Positions 1 to 7,504 of a DNA stretch of 25,525 bases are shown piece after piece. The notes beneath the pieces were generated by a model. The model ran no database searches. It had not been told where the DNA came from and saw only the letters and a list, made by a program, of their open reading frames with translations. The DNA is from a virus. The stretch covers positions 1 to 25,525 of the IMG/VR virus record IMGVR_UViG_3300012000_000116; one strand, written 5' to 3'. The position numbers were made by a program, and so were the translations under genes. The number at the start of each line of letters is the position of its first letter. Within the stretch, counting starts at the first letter, position 1.

Positions 1-77
1 ATATCTGGGGCATCATAATCGTCCTGACCAACTCTATGATCTATCGCTCTGGCTAGTATGAGTAGTTTCCTATTCAT
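1..77 (-). CDS. Hypothetical protein, 3'-truncated by the window edge
   Basis: An ATG at 77-75 opens a frame that runs off the left edge, giving 25 visible residues starting MNRKLLILARAIDHRVGQ and then acidic. The start lies one base after the stop codon of the upstream membrane-protein gene (TAA-A-ATG), as expected for the next gene of the same transcript. No family is recognised from so short a piece. Confidence 0.55.
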   Translation of the reverse strand, partial: MNRKLLILARAIDHRVGQDDYDAPD

Positions 78-78
78 T

Positions 79-327
79 TTACTGTTTAAGTTTTACCATT
101 ACAAATGTTCCAATAAAAGCACCAGATGCTAATGGAATTAGATAATATATGTTTTTACTATATGATACAACACCAAATGCCAATAAACTATAAATTACTG
201 ATGTAAGAAAAGCAGCGGTAACAGCGTGTCTATTATTGACTGATATGATATACCAAGCATATAACATATCTATAATAACATATGTAAAAAAAATCATACT
301 TGCAGTTATCAAAGAAAAATCATCCAT
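79..327 (-). CDS. Small integral membrane protein (82 aa)
   Basis: The product is almost entirely hydrophobic, with about three predicted transmembrane helices (roughly residues 5-25, 35-52 and 57-77) and few charged residues outside short loops. A longer in-frame start exists at 351, but the ATG at 327 is preferred because it gives the 8-nt overlap ATGGATGA with the stop of the preceding gene, a junction type seen repeatedly here. It resembles small multi-pass membrane proteins common in phages, but I cannot assign a function. A holin role is possible and unsupported, since no lysis genes are nearby. Confidence 0.75.
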   Translation of the reverse strand: MDDFSLITASMIFFTYVIIDMLYAWYIISVNNRHAVTAAFLTSVIYSLLAFGVVSYSKNIYYLIPLASGAFIGTFVMVKLKQ

Positions 328-760
328 TAGTTTTATTCCTACAACTATCACAAAGAGTAGTTATCCATCCTCCTTTATTTGGTTTGCCAGCATTACCACA
401 AACTTCACAAACTTTATAACTATATTCTTCTGCCATACCAACAACACCATCTACATAATCATCACCACCACTATAATAGATTCTTAATCCACCATACTTC
501 TCTTTTACTTGATCAAATTTTACATGAGAGTAAGCAAGTTCTTCTTTAATCTTTTCTGGTTGATCTGCTAGAATTCTTTTCCTATCCTCTATGTTTTCTT
601 CGTGTTGAAATATACGCCAACAAACAGATGACAATAATTCATACCATCCGTTTCCTACTTCGCATCCCCAACACATACACGATTCCATGCAACTTTTATT
701 CCTATTGGAGAATAAGTCGGGATACTTTTCATAAAGTTTATCTTGGAGTTCGGCGTCCAT
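320..760 (-). CDS. Phage protein with two cysteine clusters (zinc-binding candidate)
   Basis: This 146-residue protein has an N-terminal Cys cluster (C24, C28, C30, C33) beside a GNGWYELL segment. A central QVKEKYGGLRIYY motif (84-96) follows. The C-terminal zinc ribbon pairs CEVCG (118-122) with LCDSC (136-140). The arrangement of W-Y, a K-GGLR(F/I)Y motif and a C-terminal CxxC pair is one I recognise from uncharacterised phage and prophage proteins. The ribbon suggests structural zinc; the role is unknown. It ends in an 8-nt overlap with the membrane protein at 79-327 and starts one base after the gene at 762-944 ends, so the three are probably co-expressed. Confidence 0.8.
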   Translation of the reverse strand: MDAELQDKLYEKYPDLFSNRNKSCMESCMCWGCEVGNGWYELLSSVCWRIFQHEENIEDRKRILADQPEKIKEELAYSHVKFDQVKEKYGGLRIYYSGGDDYVDGVVGMAEEYSYKVCEVCGNAGKPNKGGWITTLCDSCRNKTNG

Positions 761-761
761 T

Positions 762-944
762 TTACTTAGTCTTATACTTTTTCTGTTTTTGAAGTGTAGA
801 AAGAATACTCATATATTTTTCAGCATCACTTTTAGTATTAAATTCAGTCACAATAGACTGACCATCGCTCTTTGGCAGATTAATAGGCTGACCATTCTGA
901 GTAACAACAAACTTACCATTCTTTTCAATAACACCAAGACTCAT
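762..944 (-). CDS. Small hypothetical protein (60 aa), first gene of a unit
   Basis: The 60-residue product begins MSLGVIEKNGKFVVTQNG and has a lysine-rich tail (QKQKKYKTK). Short alternating strands followed by a helix (residues 38-52) suggest a compact fold. The ATG at 944 is preceded by a good ribosome binding site (AGAGGAT), and a perfect-hexamer promoter lies at 983-1010, so this gene likely opens a transcript continuing into 320-760 and 79-327. No family is recognised. Confidence 0.7.
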   Translation of the reverse strand: MSLGVIEKNGKFVVTQNGQPINLPKSDGQSIVTEFNTKSDAEKYMSILSTLQKQKKYKTK

Positions 945-982
945 AATTATCCTCTGAGTTAAAAGTAAGAAACCACAAACGT

Positions 983-1010
983 ATTATACCAGACTATCGG
1001 CATTTGTCAA
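983..1010 (-). promoter_or_regulatory. Consensus sigma70-type promoter (TTGACA-16-TATAAT)
   Basis: Read on the minus strand, TTGACA (1010-1005) and TATAAT (988-983) are both perfect hexamers, 16 nt apart. The spacer contains CGATA at positions 6-10 and ends GG. The promoter overlaps the 3' end of the gene at 984-1418 and would start transcription about 30 nt upstream of the 762-944 start codon. Confidence 0.8.
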
Positions 1011-1418
1011 ATCAGACTGTACCATTTTTCCATCACGCACAACATAAATCTTTGCATTACCACTATATCTAATATAACTTCGTCCACCATCAATCATATT
1101 ACCATTATTGAAACTCTTAAAATCATGGTGAGATTTACTATATTGAAGATCGCCGTTATCATCTTCTATCATACCAAATGTAAATCTCTCTACTGCGTCA
1201 GCACTAAAAATAACGTATGATCCATCTTCATAGTTTGGCGCTATACCAAAATATCTGTTACCAAACTTTGGATGAGGAGAATTCCTATAGAAAATATCCA
1301 CAGGACGATCACTAGCGTTATAGTCTGTGGTACAAACATAACTGATTGGAACACCGTCCTTATCAGAATAATGTTCGATAACCTTCTCAATACTTGTAAC
1401 AGGGAAGTGTTTAATCAT
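984..1418 (-). CDS. Hypothetical protein (144 aa)
   Basis: This is a soluble-looking protein rich in aromatic and polar residues, with no transmembrane segment. Visible segments include YFGIAPNYEDGSYVIFSADA near the middle and SYIRYSGNAKIYVVRDGK near the C-terminus, suggesting a beta-rich fold. Its ATG overlaps the stop of the upstream gene by 8 nt (ATGATTAA). Its last codons overlap the promoter for the next unit. I do not recognise a family. Confidence 0.7.
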   Translation of the reverse strand: MIKHFPVTSIEKVIEHYSDKDGVPISYVCTTDYNASDRPVDIFYRNSPHPKFGNRYFGIAPNYEDGSYVIFSADAVERFTFGMIEDDNGDLQYSKSHHDFKSFNNGNMIDGGRSYIRYSGNAKIYVVRDGKMVQSDLTNADSLV

Positions 1419-1626
1419 TTTCAGTTCTCAAATATTCGTCAATATCAATCTTAAACTTATCTGTTTCACCTAAAACTACAGCAGCATGGTATAGAATATG
1501 ATCGCGTGGATCATTTCCATCGACAATATATTCTTCATAACTCAGTTGCTCACTATCACTGTCCCAAATATATCTAGCACATTCCATAGCAGCATCAGTA
1601 TAAAATAGTTCGGTTTGAGTTTTCAT
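1411..1626 (-). CDS. Small acidic hypothetical protein (71 aa)
   Basis: The 71-residue product is acidic and probably helical (MKTQTELFYTDAAMECARYI at the start, LGETDKFKIDIDEYLRTEND at the end). Its start shares one base with the stop of the upstream gene at 1626, and its end overlaps the next gene by 8 nt, so it sits firmly inside the operon. No function can be given. Confidence 0.7.
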   Translation of the reverse strand: MKTQTELFYTDAAMECARYIWDSDSEQLSYEEYIVDGNDPRDHILYHAAVVLGETDKFKIDIDEYLRTEND

Positions 1627-2093
1627 TAAATATTCTCCACATTTTTTTCAATAATATTAGCAATAGTCGTGAACTTACACCCAGTATCATTTAGTATAGA
1701 TAGATTCTTATTATCCTTATATTCACCATATTTATCTTTTACTTTATAGATAAACTCACCAGTAGAGTCCTTAATTCCTGCCCATTTTTTAACAACGCTA
1801 GGTAGCGATCCAGACTGGTTATTGAAAATAACAAATCCATAATTATTGGCAAAGTTTTTTTCAACCATTTTTTCAATACCGCCAATTGACCCATTAATTA
1901 GTTTTTTGGTACGGGTTTTGAGAGTTTTCTTGTGGTTCTTTTTCATTTCATAATTATACAATTCACAAAGAACCCCCAAACAACAATGCCTAACTTGATT
2001 CTTTTTATTATACTGCTTGAGGTAGCCTTCGCCCCTTTTATATTTACCACTCCTAAGAGCCTTAACCCATTTTTTAGCAATTTCTTTTTTCAT
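1626..2093 (-). CDS. Conserved phage protein with HCCLGVLCE motif (155 aa)
   Basis: The protein opens with KKWVKALRSGKYKRGEGYL, followed by VRHCCLGVLCELYNY (about 34-48). Further on are SLPSVVKKWAGI and a C-terminal LSILNDTGCKFTTIANIIEKN. This order (a W-x-ALRSG-Y segment, CCLGVLC, an LP-x-VxxWAG motif, then LND-x-G-x-xF-x-xIA-x-xIE) is a widespread uncharacterised phage and prophage family that I recognise by pattern, though I know no experimentally proven role. It starts with an ATGA overlap with the gene at 2090-2308. Confidence 0.8.
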   Translation of the reverse strand: MKKEIAKKWVKALRSGKYKRGEGYLKQYNKKNQVRHCCLGVLCELYNYEMKKNHKKTLKTRTKKLINGSIGGIEKMVEKNFANNYGFVIFNNQSGSLPSVVKKWAGIKDSTGEFIYKVKDKYGEYKDNKNLSILNDTGCKFTTIANIIEKNVENI

Positions 2094-2308
2094 CGTCTGT
2101 TAACCTTTCTTGCTGGATCACGCCTTTTAGGTTTATTATAATGAGTAACACGAATAGTTTGTTCAAAAGTATATGGATACATATTATTGATTCTCATCTC
2201 TGGAATAAGATAAGGATCAGACGGGATTTTGGTTTCAGAATATCCAAAACTTTCCACAAACCAACCAATACTACCCAAAGTATTTTTAATCCAGTTATTC
2301 TCAGCCAT
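2090..2308 (-). CDS. Small hypothetical protein with basic tail (72 aa)
   Basis: The chosen start is the ATG at 2308 (MAENNWIKNTLGSIGW), because it overlaps the stop of the upstream gene by 8 nt (ATGGCTGA). A longer in-frame version to 2380 would lie almost wholly inside that upstream gene. The C-terminus is strongly basic (HYNKPKRRDPARKVNRR), compatible with nucleic-acid contact, but no domain is recognised. It is coupled by ATGA to the next gene. Confidence 0.65.
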   Translation of the reverse strand: MAENNWIKNTLGSIGWFVESFGYSETKIPSDPYLIPEMRINNMYPYTFEQTIRVTHYNKPKRRDPARKVNRR

Positions 2309-2783
2309 ACTGAGTCCATTTCCTTTCGGTAATAATGTCCTTAAACTTTTCGCCAGCAGGAGTAAGTTGAACCATACCATCTACGCAGAAAATACAACCA
2401 TCTTTATCGCCGGGATTATCATACCTATCCCCACCTTCTTCATCATAACTATCGAAATATAGAGTCAAACCAGTGTTCTTATTAAAGGAATTTTTTAGAG
2501 CGACTACAAGTTCCTCATACTCTTGAAAAATATCCTCCACAATCTGATCTTCGCTCAAGCCAAGTCGGATAACAGGATTGGACTTATCATTGGATACTGC
2601 ATCATACAAAGCATCATTAACCATATCTGGATCATCCCAACCTAGCCAGCGACCAAATATTCCCCAACCCACATCTTTAAAATACTTAGATTTTTCAATA
2701 GCCTTGATTTCGTCTGGACAGATTTTCTTCAAATCCTTGTATTCGATAACAAAACTTCCAACAGCAAAACTACCCATTCCCAT
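2301..2783 (-). CDS. Hypothetical protein (160 aa), acidic
   Basis: This soluble, acidic protein starts MGMGSFAVGSFVIEYKDL and contains an aromatic-rich GWGIFGRWLGWDDPDMV stretch around residues 39-55 and an acidic DSYDEEGGDRYDNPGDKDG segment near 112-130. The ATG at 2783 has GGAG 7 nt upstream, and a promoter lies at 2811-2838, so it probably leads an operon through to 984. No family is recognised. Confidence 0.7.
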   Translation of the reverse strand: MGMGSFAVGSFVIEYKDLKKICPDEIKAIEKSKYFKDVGWGIFGRWLGWDDPDMVNDALYDAVSNDKSNPVIRLGLSEDQIVEDIFQEYEELVVALKNSFNKNTGLTLYFDSYDEEGGDRYDNPGDKDGCIFCVDGMVQLTPAGEKFKDIITERKWTQYG

Positions 2784-2810
2784 ATTTTTTTCTCCAAGGG
2801 CGACAACACC

Positions 2811-2838
2811 ATTGTACCTTGTTATCGGCAGTTGTCAA
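2811..2838 (-). promoter_or_regulatory. Sigma70-type promoter (TTGACA-16-TACAAT)
   Basis: On the minus strand, TTGACA (2838-2833) and TACAAT (2816-2811) are separated by 16 nt. The spacer begins ACTGCCGATA, nearly identical to the promoter at 983-1010, and ends GG. It lies directly upstream of the gene at 2301-2783. Confidence 0.75.
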
Positions 2839-2852
2839 CAGCACCTTTAGGA

Positions 2853-3401
2853 TTATTTAGTGCTTCGTGGATGACCCTTGGGCAACAAATCATTATCCTG
2901 TTTATAGTTAGGATTTGATGGGCGACCATTTCTCAGTAAGTATAAAAACGCATTAACTCTTGCTATTGCCCAACCATCCCTACTCATTTTAGGAGCATGA
3001 CTAGTGCTAAATGCTCCTGCTCCCCTTCTGTATACCGCTTTTAACATACCAAGAGTAGCCTTACTTCCTTTATCTTTTTTATTATGCTCAGTAACAAGTG
3101 ATTGTAATCTTTTAATTACCGATTCATCAAGCGAAATGTTTCCCTTGTCATCTTTTGCACTATCTGGCTTGTTTTTCTTTGATCCTTTTTTCTGATCCTT
3201 TTTAGGAGCTGGAGTTTTTCTTGGATCATTTGGCCCAGGTTTTCCATATTGTAATGCTTCTGCTGTTTCGCCTTTACCGTGCTTACAATGCTGGCGACAA
3301 CTAAAGCCTGGAACTTGATTTGATTTGCCACAATTACAATAACTCATATCCTTTGCGGATAAGTATTCTTTTATTGCTTCTAAATATTTATTTGTTTGCA
3401 T
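2853..3401 (-). CDS. Phage protein with Cys/His-rich head and conserved C-terminal domain (182 aa)
   Basis: The N-terminal part holds a Cys/His cluster (C22, C24, C35, C39 with nearby H38 and H42). A lysine-rich low-complexity linker follows (about 55-90). The C-terminal domain contains LKAVYRRGAGAF, SRDGWAIARVNAFLYLLRNG and NPNYKQDNDLLPKGHP (about 120-178). That tail is one I recognise from uncharacterised proteins of several environmental phages, often in virion-associated contexts, but no function is established to my knowledge. The reading frame is supported by its own upstream promoter-like region. Confidence 0.8.
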   Translation of the reverse strand: MQTNKYLEAIKEYLSAKDMSYCNCGKSNQVPGFSCRQHCKHGKGETAEALQYGKPGPNDPRKTPAPKKDQKKGSKKNKPDSAKDDKGNISLDESVIKRLQSLVTEHNKKDKGSKATLGMLKAVYRRGAGAFSTSHAPKMSRDGWAIARVNAFLYLLRNGRPSNPNYKQDNDLLPKGHPRSTK

Positions 3402-3417
3402 AGTGTCCTCGCTTCAT

Positions 3418-3445
3418 ATTATACACCATCAAAATTTTCATTAAA
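3418..3445 (-). promoter_or_regulatory. Probable promoter with strong -10 (TATAAT)
   Basis: A perfect TATAAT on the minus strand (3423-3418) lies 17 nt upstream of the gene at 2853-3401. Its best -35 is the weak TTTAAT (3445-3440), 16 nt away. The 14 bases TGGTGTATAATATG recur identically upstream of the HNH gene at 23871-23876, which suggests a second promoter class relying on sequence just upstream of the -10. Confidence 0.45.
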
Positions 3446-3450
3446 TACTA

Positions 3451-4179
3451 CTAATAGTCTATTGGTGATAATTTATTATTAGATCTTAGTAATCGAAATT
3501 TAAAGTTGTCAAATAATTTTAAAGTATTATAAGAGTTATCAATAGTATATTTTAAGTATTTTTCTGAATGATATGTTTGGGGATTTACTATTAGATGATC
3601 GTATCTACTACAATAAGTTTTTAGTCCTTGGGTATCTAGTATAGCAAATCTGTCATTGTATCCATTCCAATGATTAAAATTTGGAATACATATATTATAT
3701 TTTGTTGATAATATTTGATTATCTAGAGGTTTTTCGAATAAACAATCTGGTCTACAAAAAAGATACTTTGCATAGGAGGTATTTAGAGAACTTAATATTT
3801 CATATATCTTTTTTAATCCATATAGTTGTCTTATTCCATGTTTTGTCAATAGTTCAGATTCATTACCCCAATCTTTTGTATACCCACATTTTGATAAAGT
3901 TTTTTCTACCCAAGTGTCCAAATTTTTAATGCTCTCGCAATTTGTATCTAAAATAACTTTTTGTGTAAAGATAAAATATTTATTAATAGATTTATAATCT
4001 ATAGGATGATTTTCTTTGGTTGATGGTCTAAAATAATAACTATTATTATAGGTTACTATAAAATAATCAATTATATATTTTTGACTCAGACTATCCGTAA
4101 TATGTTTAGTAAAAAGTTTATAGAGTAAATTGTTATAATTTTTAACTTGACCAAAAAAACATATGGCAAGATGATTCAT
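3451..4179 (-). CDS. Putative glycosyltransferase of unassigned family (242 aa)
   Basis: The protein opens with a strand-rich MNHLAICFFGQVKNY, typical of a nucleotide-sugar-binding Rossmann-like start. It contains YLFCRPDCLFEKP (140-151) and a CIPNFNHWNGYNDRFAILD segment (about 164-182). An xRPDxxF motif followed by iP...GxNDRFAI resembles glycosyltransferase-like proteins I know from large viruses and algae; this is recognition by pattern only. It is the last of four consecutive glycosyltransferase genes and is coupled to the exostosin-like gene by ATGA. The sequence is very AT-rich. Sugar donor and target cannot be inferred. Confidence 0.65.
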   Translation of the reverse strand: MNHLAICFFGQVKNYNNLLYKLFTKHITDSLSQKYIIDYFIVTYNNSYYFRPSTKENHPIDYKSINKYFIFTQKVILDTNCESIKNLDTWVEKTLSKCGYTKDWGNESELLTKHGIRQLYGLKKIYEILSSLNTSYAKYLFCRPDCLFEKPLDNQILSTKYNICIPNFNHWNGYNDRFAILDTQGLKTYCSRYDHLIVNPQTYHSEKYLKYTIDNSYNTLKLFDNFKFRLLRSNNKLSPIDY

Positions 4180-5021
4180 AGTTTGTTTACTCTTTTAATA
4201 ATTTGTTTACAAGTTCCTTCTAAAGTAAAATAATCTTCATAAAGTGTTTGTCCTATGTATAACATTTTTCTATATTGTTCATTAGAAATATTAACTAATG
4301 TATCATATATTTTAGATGTATCAGATATAATTATGGCAAATTCTGTCCAGTTTAATTCATCGCACCAAGGTAAAAAGAGTTTATCTGTTACAATTACTGG
4401 CACACACCCTAATTGAAAAGACTCATATAATCTAAAAGAATTTAATCCATATCCTCTTGGACATAATAAGAATTTGCTTCTCATAGCATAATATATATAT
4501 TGAAAATAATTTTGTTTATCAATATATTGTGACCATTTTTTAGTATTAATACTAATATTAGGTTTATTTTTTAAATGATCAACCATTCTCTGTCTAATTC
4601 GATGAGTAATTGACCCATGAAAAGAACATAACAAATCTCTACTAGATACACGATAGCATTTTTTATCATCATCTGGTATTTTTGAACAAACAAGTGGAAT
4701 AGGTATACCTCCAGAATTACCACCAGCACAAAATTTTTGAGTTTTTTTTGGCAGTTTTTCTAGAATAGCATCATCATGTTGAGATACTGTAAAATACAGT
4801 AAATCATCATTAAGTTCATCTAATATTTTTTGTAATCCATTTAACTTTTTTTGTAAATAACATTCTGTCCAATAAACTGGTATAAAAACTTTTGTTGTTA
4901 GTATTTGATTATTTATTAAATATTTATAGAAAAATTCTTCTAGGTACTCATTTTTATGATATGGAGGATAAGGCAAATGAAAAGAGGTCGGTCTATATAT
5001 TGATAATTTATCGGTTATCAT
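4176..5021 (-). CDS. Exostosin-like (GT47-type) glycosyltransferase (281 aa)
   Basis: The hallmark is FLLCPRGYG at 184-192, followed by FRLYESFQLGCVPVIVTD (196-213) and FLPWCDELNW. This is the classic C-terminal exostosin motif, in which the conserved E and GC-x-PVI contact the nucleotide sugar. An upstream SRDLLCSFHGSITHRIRQR segment (127-145) matches the usual core between the two lobes. No signal peptide or membrane anchor is seen, so it should act in the host cytoplasm. It overlaps the upstream gene by 14 nt and the downstream one by 4 nt. The family assignment is firm; the substrate is unknown. Confidence 0.85.
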   Translation of the reverse strand: MITDKLSIYRPTSFHLPYPPYHKNEYLEEFFYKYLINNQILTTKVFIPVYWTECYLQKKLNGLQKILDELNDDLLYFTVSQHDDAILEKLPKKTQKFCAGGNSGGIPIPLVCSKIPDDDKKCYRVSSRDLLCSFHGSITHRIRQRMVDHLKNKPNISINTKKWSQYIDKQNYFQYIYYAMRSKFLLCPRGYGLNSFRLYESFQLGCVPVIVTDKLFLPWCDELNWTEFAIIISDTSKIYDTLVNISNEQYRKMLYIGQTLYEDYFTLEGTCKQIIKRVNKL

Positions 5022-5625
5022 ATAGATTTCTAATCATATCTAATGTTTTAATTTTATTTTCTACTCCTACAATCCAATTAGCATGATGTAAAACTATATT
5101 TGATGGTATGGTTATTTTTTTATTAGTTGATAACCCAGCAACAAAACCAGTAGTAAAAAATCTTCTAGATAATTTTTTATGTTTACACATACGAAGAAAT
5201 CTATTCAGAGTCTTTTGATCACATCCTTGAAAATTAATTTTCATTTTTTCAAACATACTCAATGTTTTTGAATTAGCTTTACAAATAAAAACTCCTGAAT
5301 TATAACTATGAATATCATCTTGACAAGCGATATCATTATCTCCAATTTCAGTTAATAAAATATCTTTAAGGTTAATATCAAAAAATTGAACATCAACGTC
5401 ACAGTAAAAAAAGTAGTCGTTAAAATTTTCTAAACACGCTTGAATAAATATTTCTATTTTTTTAGCAGTAATTTTACCCCAGCCAGTAGAATAGTAACTA
5501 GCAGTTGGACAGTCTTGTTGTTGATATTCAAGGATATGAGGCGTAAAGTCTTTTGATAATGTTTTTAAAAAATAATTTTCATATAAGATTTTATGAGATG
5601 GTGTGTATAGTGAGTAGATGTTCAT
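5008..5625 (-). CDS. DxD nucleotide-diphospho-sugar transferase (205 aa)
   Basis: A DxD motif, FYCDVDVQFFD (73-83), follows a helix ending in a conserved lysine-rich K-x-xxI segment. It is followed by QDDIHSYNSGVFICKAN and a GCDQKTLNRF segment, then VLHHANWIVGVENKI near the end. This order (DxD, N-x-GvFi, D-Q-x-x-xN, HH-AN) fits the nucleotide-diphospho-sugar transferase family (PF03407-like). DxD would bind the metal and sugar nucleotide. The start abuts the GT25 gene with no gap, so it belongs to the glycosyltransferase operon. Confidence 0.8.
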   Translation of the reverse strand: MNIYSLYTPSHKILYENYFLKTLSKDFTPHILEYQQQDCPTASYYSTGWGKITAKKIEIFIQACLENFNDYFFYCDVDVQFFDINLKDILLTEIGDNDIACQDDIHSYNSGVFICKANSKTLSMFEKMKINFQGCDQKTLNRFLRMCKHKKLSRRFFTTGFVAGLSTNKKITIPSNIVLHHANWIVGVENKIKTLDMIRNLYDNR

Positions 5626-6312
5626 TTATCTTAATGTAGATTTGAATCTACCAATAATTGAGCCTTGATATGTTAATGGAGGATTCCACCAATACACTTT
5701 ATGATTATGCAAGAAATGTTGTGCGGACAACTCCCAATCTGAGACTAAATTAAAAGGAAACCATGTGGAAGATAAATCTTCTACTGTTTTATATCTTAGT
5801 AAAGTAGAAGCACCGCCTCTAGATGATGGATTGGGTTTTAGATAGTATTTATTTATATTTGGAATTTGTTTGGTCAAACTTGGAAAATCATTAAAATAAA
5901 TAGCATCCCAATGATCTGGAGTTTGAGATAAATTAGAAAAGAAAAGATTCTCAAAATCTTCACAAAGTATCACATCATCTTCAAAAATAATACAATAGTC
6001 AAAATTATGAGATAGTAATTCTTTAAATACCATACCAAATTTAATGGTTACAGAAATTTCAGCAATAGTTAGTATTGGTTTATGATGCCTTAATCCTTTG
6101 TTGCCCCATAAACTAACCTTTTGATTCCACTTATTTGGATTAGACTGTTTAGGTTGATATAACTTATTAATAAGTTCTCCGGTCAACTCATTTTGATCGT
6201 AGTTTTCATAAAAAGTATAGTCTGTAAAATTATATTGGTTTAGTTGCTGGATTACAGATTGTTTTCTAGACTTTAAACGCTTATAATGTAAAATTATAGT
6301 TTTTGGTAACAT
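5626..6312 (-). CDS. GT25-family glycosyltransferase (LPS-type) (228 aa)
   Basis: The N-terminus PKTIILHYKRLKSRKQSV has the LxxxR pattern typical of family 25 enzymes. YCIIFEDDVILCEDF (106-120) supplies the EDD metal/nucleotide motif. GGASTLLRYKTVEDL (about 173-187) matches the later conserved region. GT25 members transfer galactose or glucose to lipooligosaccharide in bacteria or to collagen in eukaryotes; which acceptor is used here is unknown. The start overlaps the end of the ASCH gene by 32 nt, but starting later would remove the conserved first strand. Confidence 0.8.
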   Translation of the reverse strand: MLPKTIILHYKRLKSRKQSVIQQLNQYNFTDYTFYENYDQNELTGELINKLYQPKQSNPNKWNQKVSLWGNKGLRHHKPILTIAEISVTIKFGMVFKELLSHNFDYCIIFEDDVILCEDFENLFFSNLSQTPDHWDAIYFNDFPSLTKQIPNINKYYLKPNPSSRGGASTLLRYKTVEDLSSTWFPFNLVSDWELSAQHFLHNHKVYWWNPPLTYQGSIIGRFKSTLR

Positions 6313-6679
6313 TATTAGTAAAAATTATTCCCTTATTTTTTTTCACCAGCATGGGATGGTCAAATTTTACTATATTACTAACTACCCATCCATATTTACA
6401 CTTATCTGGATTCCAGCCATAAAATTTATCATCTTCTTTTACTCTGTGTCTATTATAGTCAGAAAGCCACAGTCTTTTATCTGTATAAAGAAAACTATGA
6501 CTAAAAGTAATTGTGCCAATAATACGAGATTTAAATTGACCATTTTTCCCAGGAGTTTCAATCAATGCTAATTCCACCCCCTCATACTTTATGGGTAGTG
6601 GATAGGATCGTGTCTCAACACTTTTAGTGCCATCTATTAAAAGACGCGACCAAGGAATCTGAATGTTTAAACCAGTCAA
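6281..6679 (-). CDS. ASCH-domain protein (132 aa)
   Basis: The N-terminal LNIQIPWSRLLIDGTKSVETR (4-24) carries the G-x-K-x-x-E-x-R signature of the ASCH (PUA-like) fold. The RIIGTITF strand (52-59) and YGWV near residue 95 fit the remaining barrel. ASCH domains bind RNA or modified nucleotides and some hydrolyse acylated cytidine; here only the fold can be claimed. No ATG is near the N-terminus; a TTG at 6679, three bases after the upstream stop, is the best start, with GAGG upstream. It is co-transcribed with the downstream glycosyltransferases through a 32-nt overlap. Confidence 0.75.
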   Translation of the reverse strand: MTGLNIQIPWSRLLIDGTKSVETRSYPLPIKYEGVELALIETPGKNGQFKSRIIGTITFSHSFLYTDKRLWLSDYNRHRVKEDDKFYGWNPDKCKYGWVVSNIVKFDHPMLVKKNKGIIFTNNVTKNYNFTL

Positions 6680-6880
6680 TTAATTGTCCTCTGGAGGTTC
6701 TGGAGCAACCATCCAATGAGTAACAAATTTAAGAGTTGGATACGGTTGTAATCCGGCGGGATCATCTTCTAGATATGCTATCATATCCACATATTTGTTA
6801 TCATTTATATTTCTACAGACGATGAATCTGCCTACTGGTGGTAGTGGATATTCTTTTATTGATTTCCATTCCTTATTCAT
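6680..6880 (-). CDS. DUF551-like protein (66 aa)
   Basis: The protein starts MNKEWKSIKEYPLPPVGRFI and ends FVTHWMVAPEPPEDN. The W-x-S/K-x-x-x-x-LP...G start with a THWMxxPEPP end is the signature of DUF551, a short domain common in phages and prophages with no known activity. Its length matches the isolated domain. It is joined by ATGA to the gene upstream. Confidence 0.8.
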   Translation of the reverse strand: MNKEWKSIKEYPLPPVGRFIVCRNINDNKYVDMIAYLEDDPAGLQPYPTLKFVTHWMVAPEPPEDN

Positions 6881-7116
6881 ATATTAAAGTCCAGCATTTC
6901 ATTACCATCTTCATCCTCATATCCGTAGGTCATATTCTCAATAATTCCACGGATTCTTTCGTTATAGGTTTCTTCATCAACGCTTTCCAACCAACCATCA
7001 AGAAGTTCATAGGCAATTTCTCTGTGCATAGCGTTCTTGAATTCTATAGGCCAATCTTTTTCTTTAAAGATTTGACGAATTTGATACGCAGTATATTCAT
7101 CAAAAATATTTGACAT
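6877..7116 (-). CDS. Small acidic hypothetical protein (79 aa)
   Basis: This helical, acidic 79-residue product (MSNIFDEYTAYQIRQIFKEK at the start) ends in a very acidic GYEDEDGNEMLDFNI tail. It sits between short hypotheticals, with ATGA coupling downstream and a 3-nt gap upstream that contains the AAGGAG ribosome binding site. No family is recognised. Confidence 0.65.
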   Translation of the reverse strand: MSNIFDEYTAYQIRQIFKEKDWPIEFKNAMHREIAYELLDGWLESVDEETYNERIRGIIENMTYGYEDEDGNEMLDFNI

Positions 7117-7119
7117 AAT

Positions 7120-7317
7120 TTACTCCTTATATAATCCAACTGTCAGATCATCTTTGGTATAGTTTTCATTACGATTATATGCTGGAAAATTTCCATGAAA
7201 AAGAGGATCAATCATCTTAATAAAATTATCAGTATATTCAGCACCAATCCAAAAATCATCAAAGACTTTAACTTTTTCCACACTATTATTACGAACCACA
7301 ACAAAAACCCAATTCAT
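7120..7317 (-). CDS. Hypothetical protein with YxRNxxYxKDD motif (65 aa)
   Basis: This is a small protein starting MNWVFVVVRNNSVEKVKVF. Near its C-terminus it carries YNRNENYTKDDLTVG, which matches YDRNQDYSKDDNYLVVG in the gene at 8077-8310. Both genes directly follow a member of the GLADFI family, so the two gene pairs look like a duplicated cassette. The function is unknown. Confidence 0.65.
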   Translation of the reverse strand: MNWVFVVVRNNSVEKVKVFDDFWIGAEYTDNFIKMIDPLFHGNFPAYNRNENYTKDDLTVGLYKE

Positions 7318-7318
7318 A

Positions 7319-7504
7319 TCAAGTCTCCAAAAATTTGTTGATGAAATCGGCCAAGCCCTTGAGTTCTTCTCTGGACATTTTGAATCTCATAACATCCCAA
7401 GAAATAGCATTACAAATCTCAAGATCAACAGAATCTTGATTCTTTTCAAGATCAAATCTGAAAACATCAGCCTTGTAAAAGTCTGCTTTGATAAGATCGT
7501 TCAT
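7319..7504 (-). CDS. GLADFI-motif protein, paralogue 1 (61 aa)
   Basis: The C-terminal half contains MSREELKGLADFINKFLE, shared almost residue for residue with the genes at 8307-8519 and 8690-8893. The N-terminal halves are divergent and beta-like. The motif is likely a C-terminal helix used for oligomerisation or partner binding, though this is only inferred from the conservation. The start overlaps the upstream stop by ATGA. Confidence 0.7.
   Translation of the reverse strand: MNDLIKADFYKADVFRFDLEKNQDSVDLEICNAISWDVMRFKMSREELKGLADFINKFLET

Noticed and set aside
2093-2380. Longer version of the 2090 gene starting at 2380
   Set aside because: It would overlap the upstream gene by 80 nt, whereas the ATG at 2308 gives the standard 8-nt overlap.
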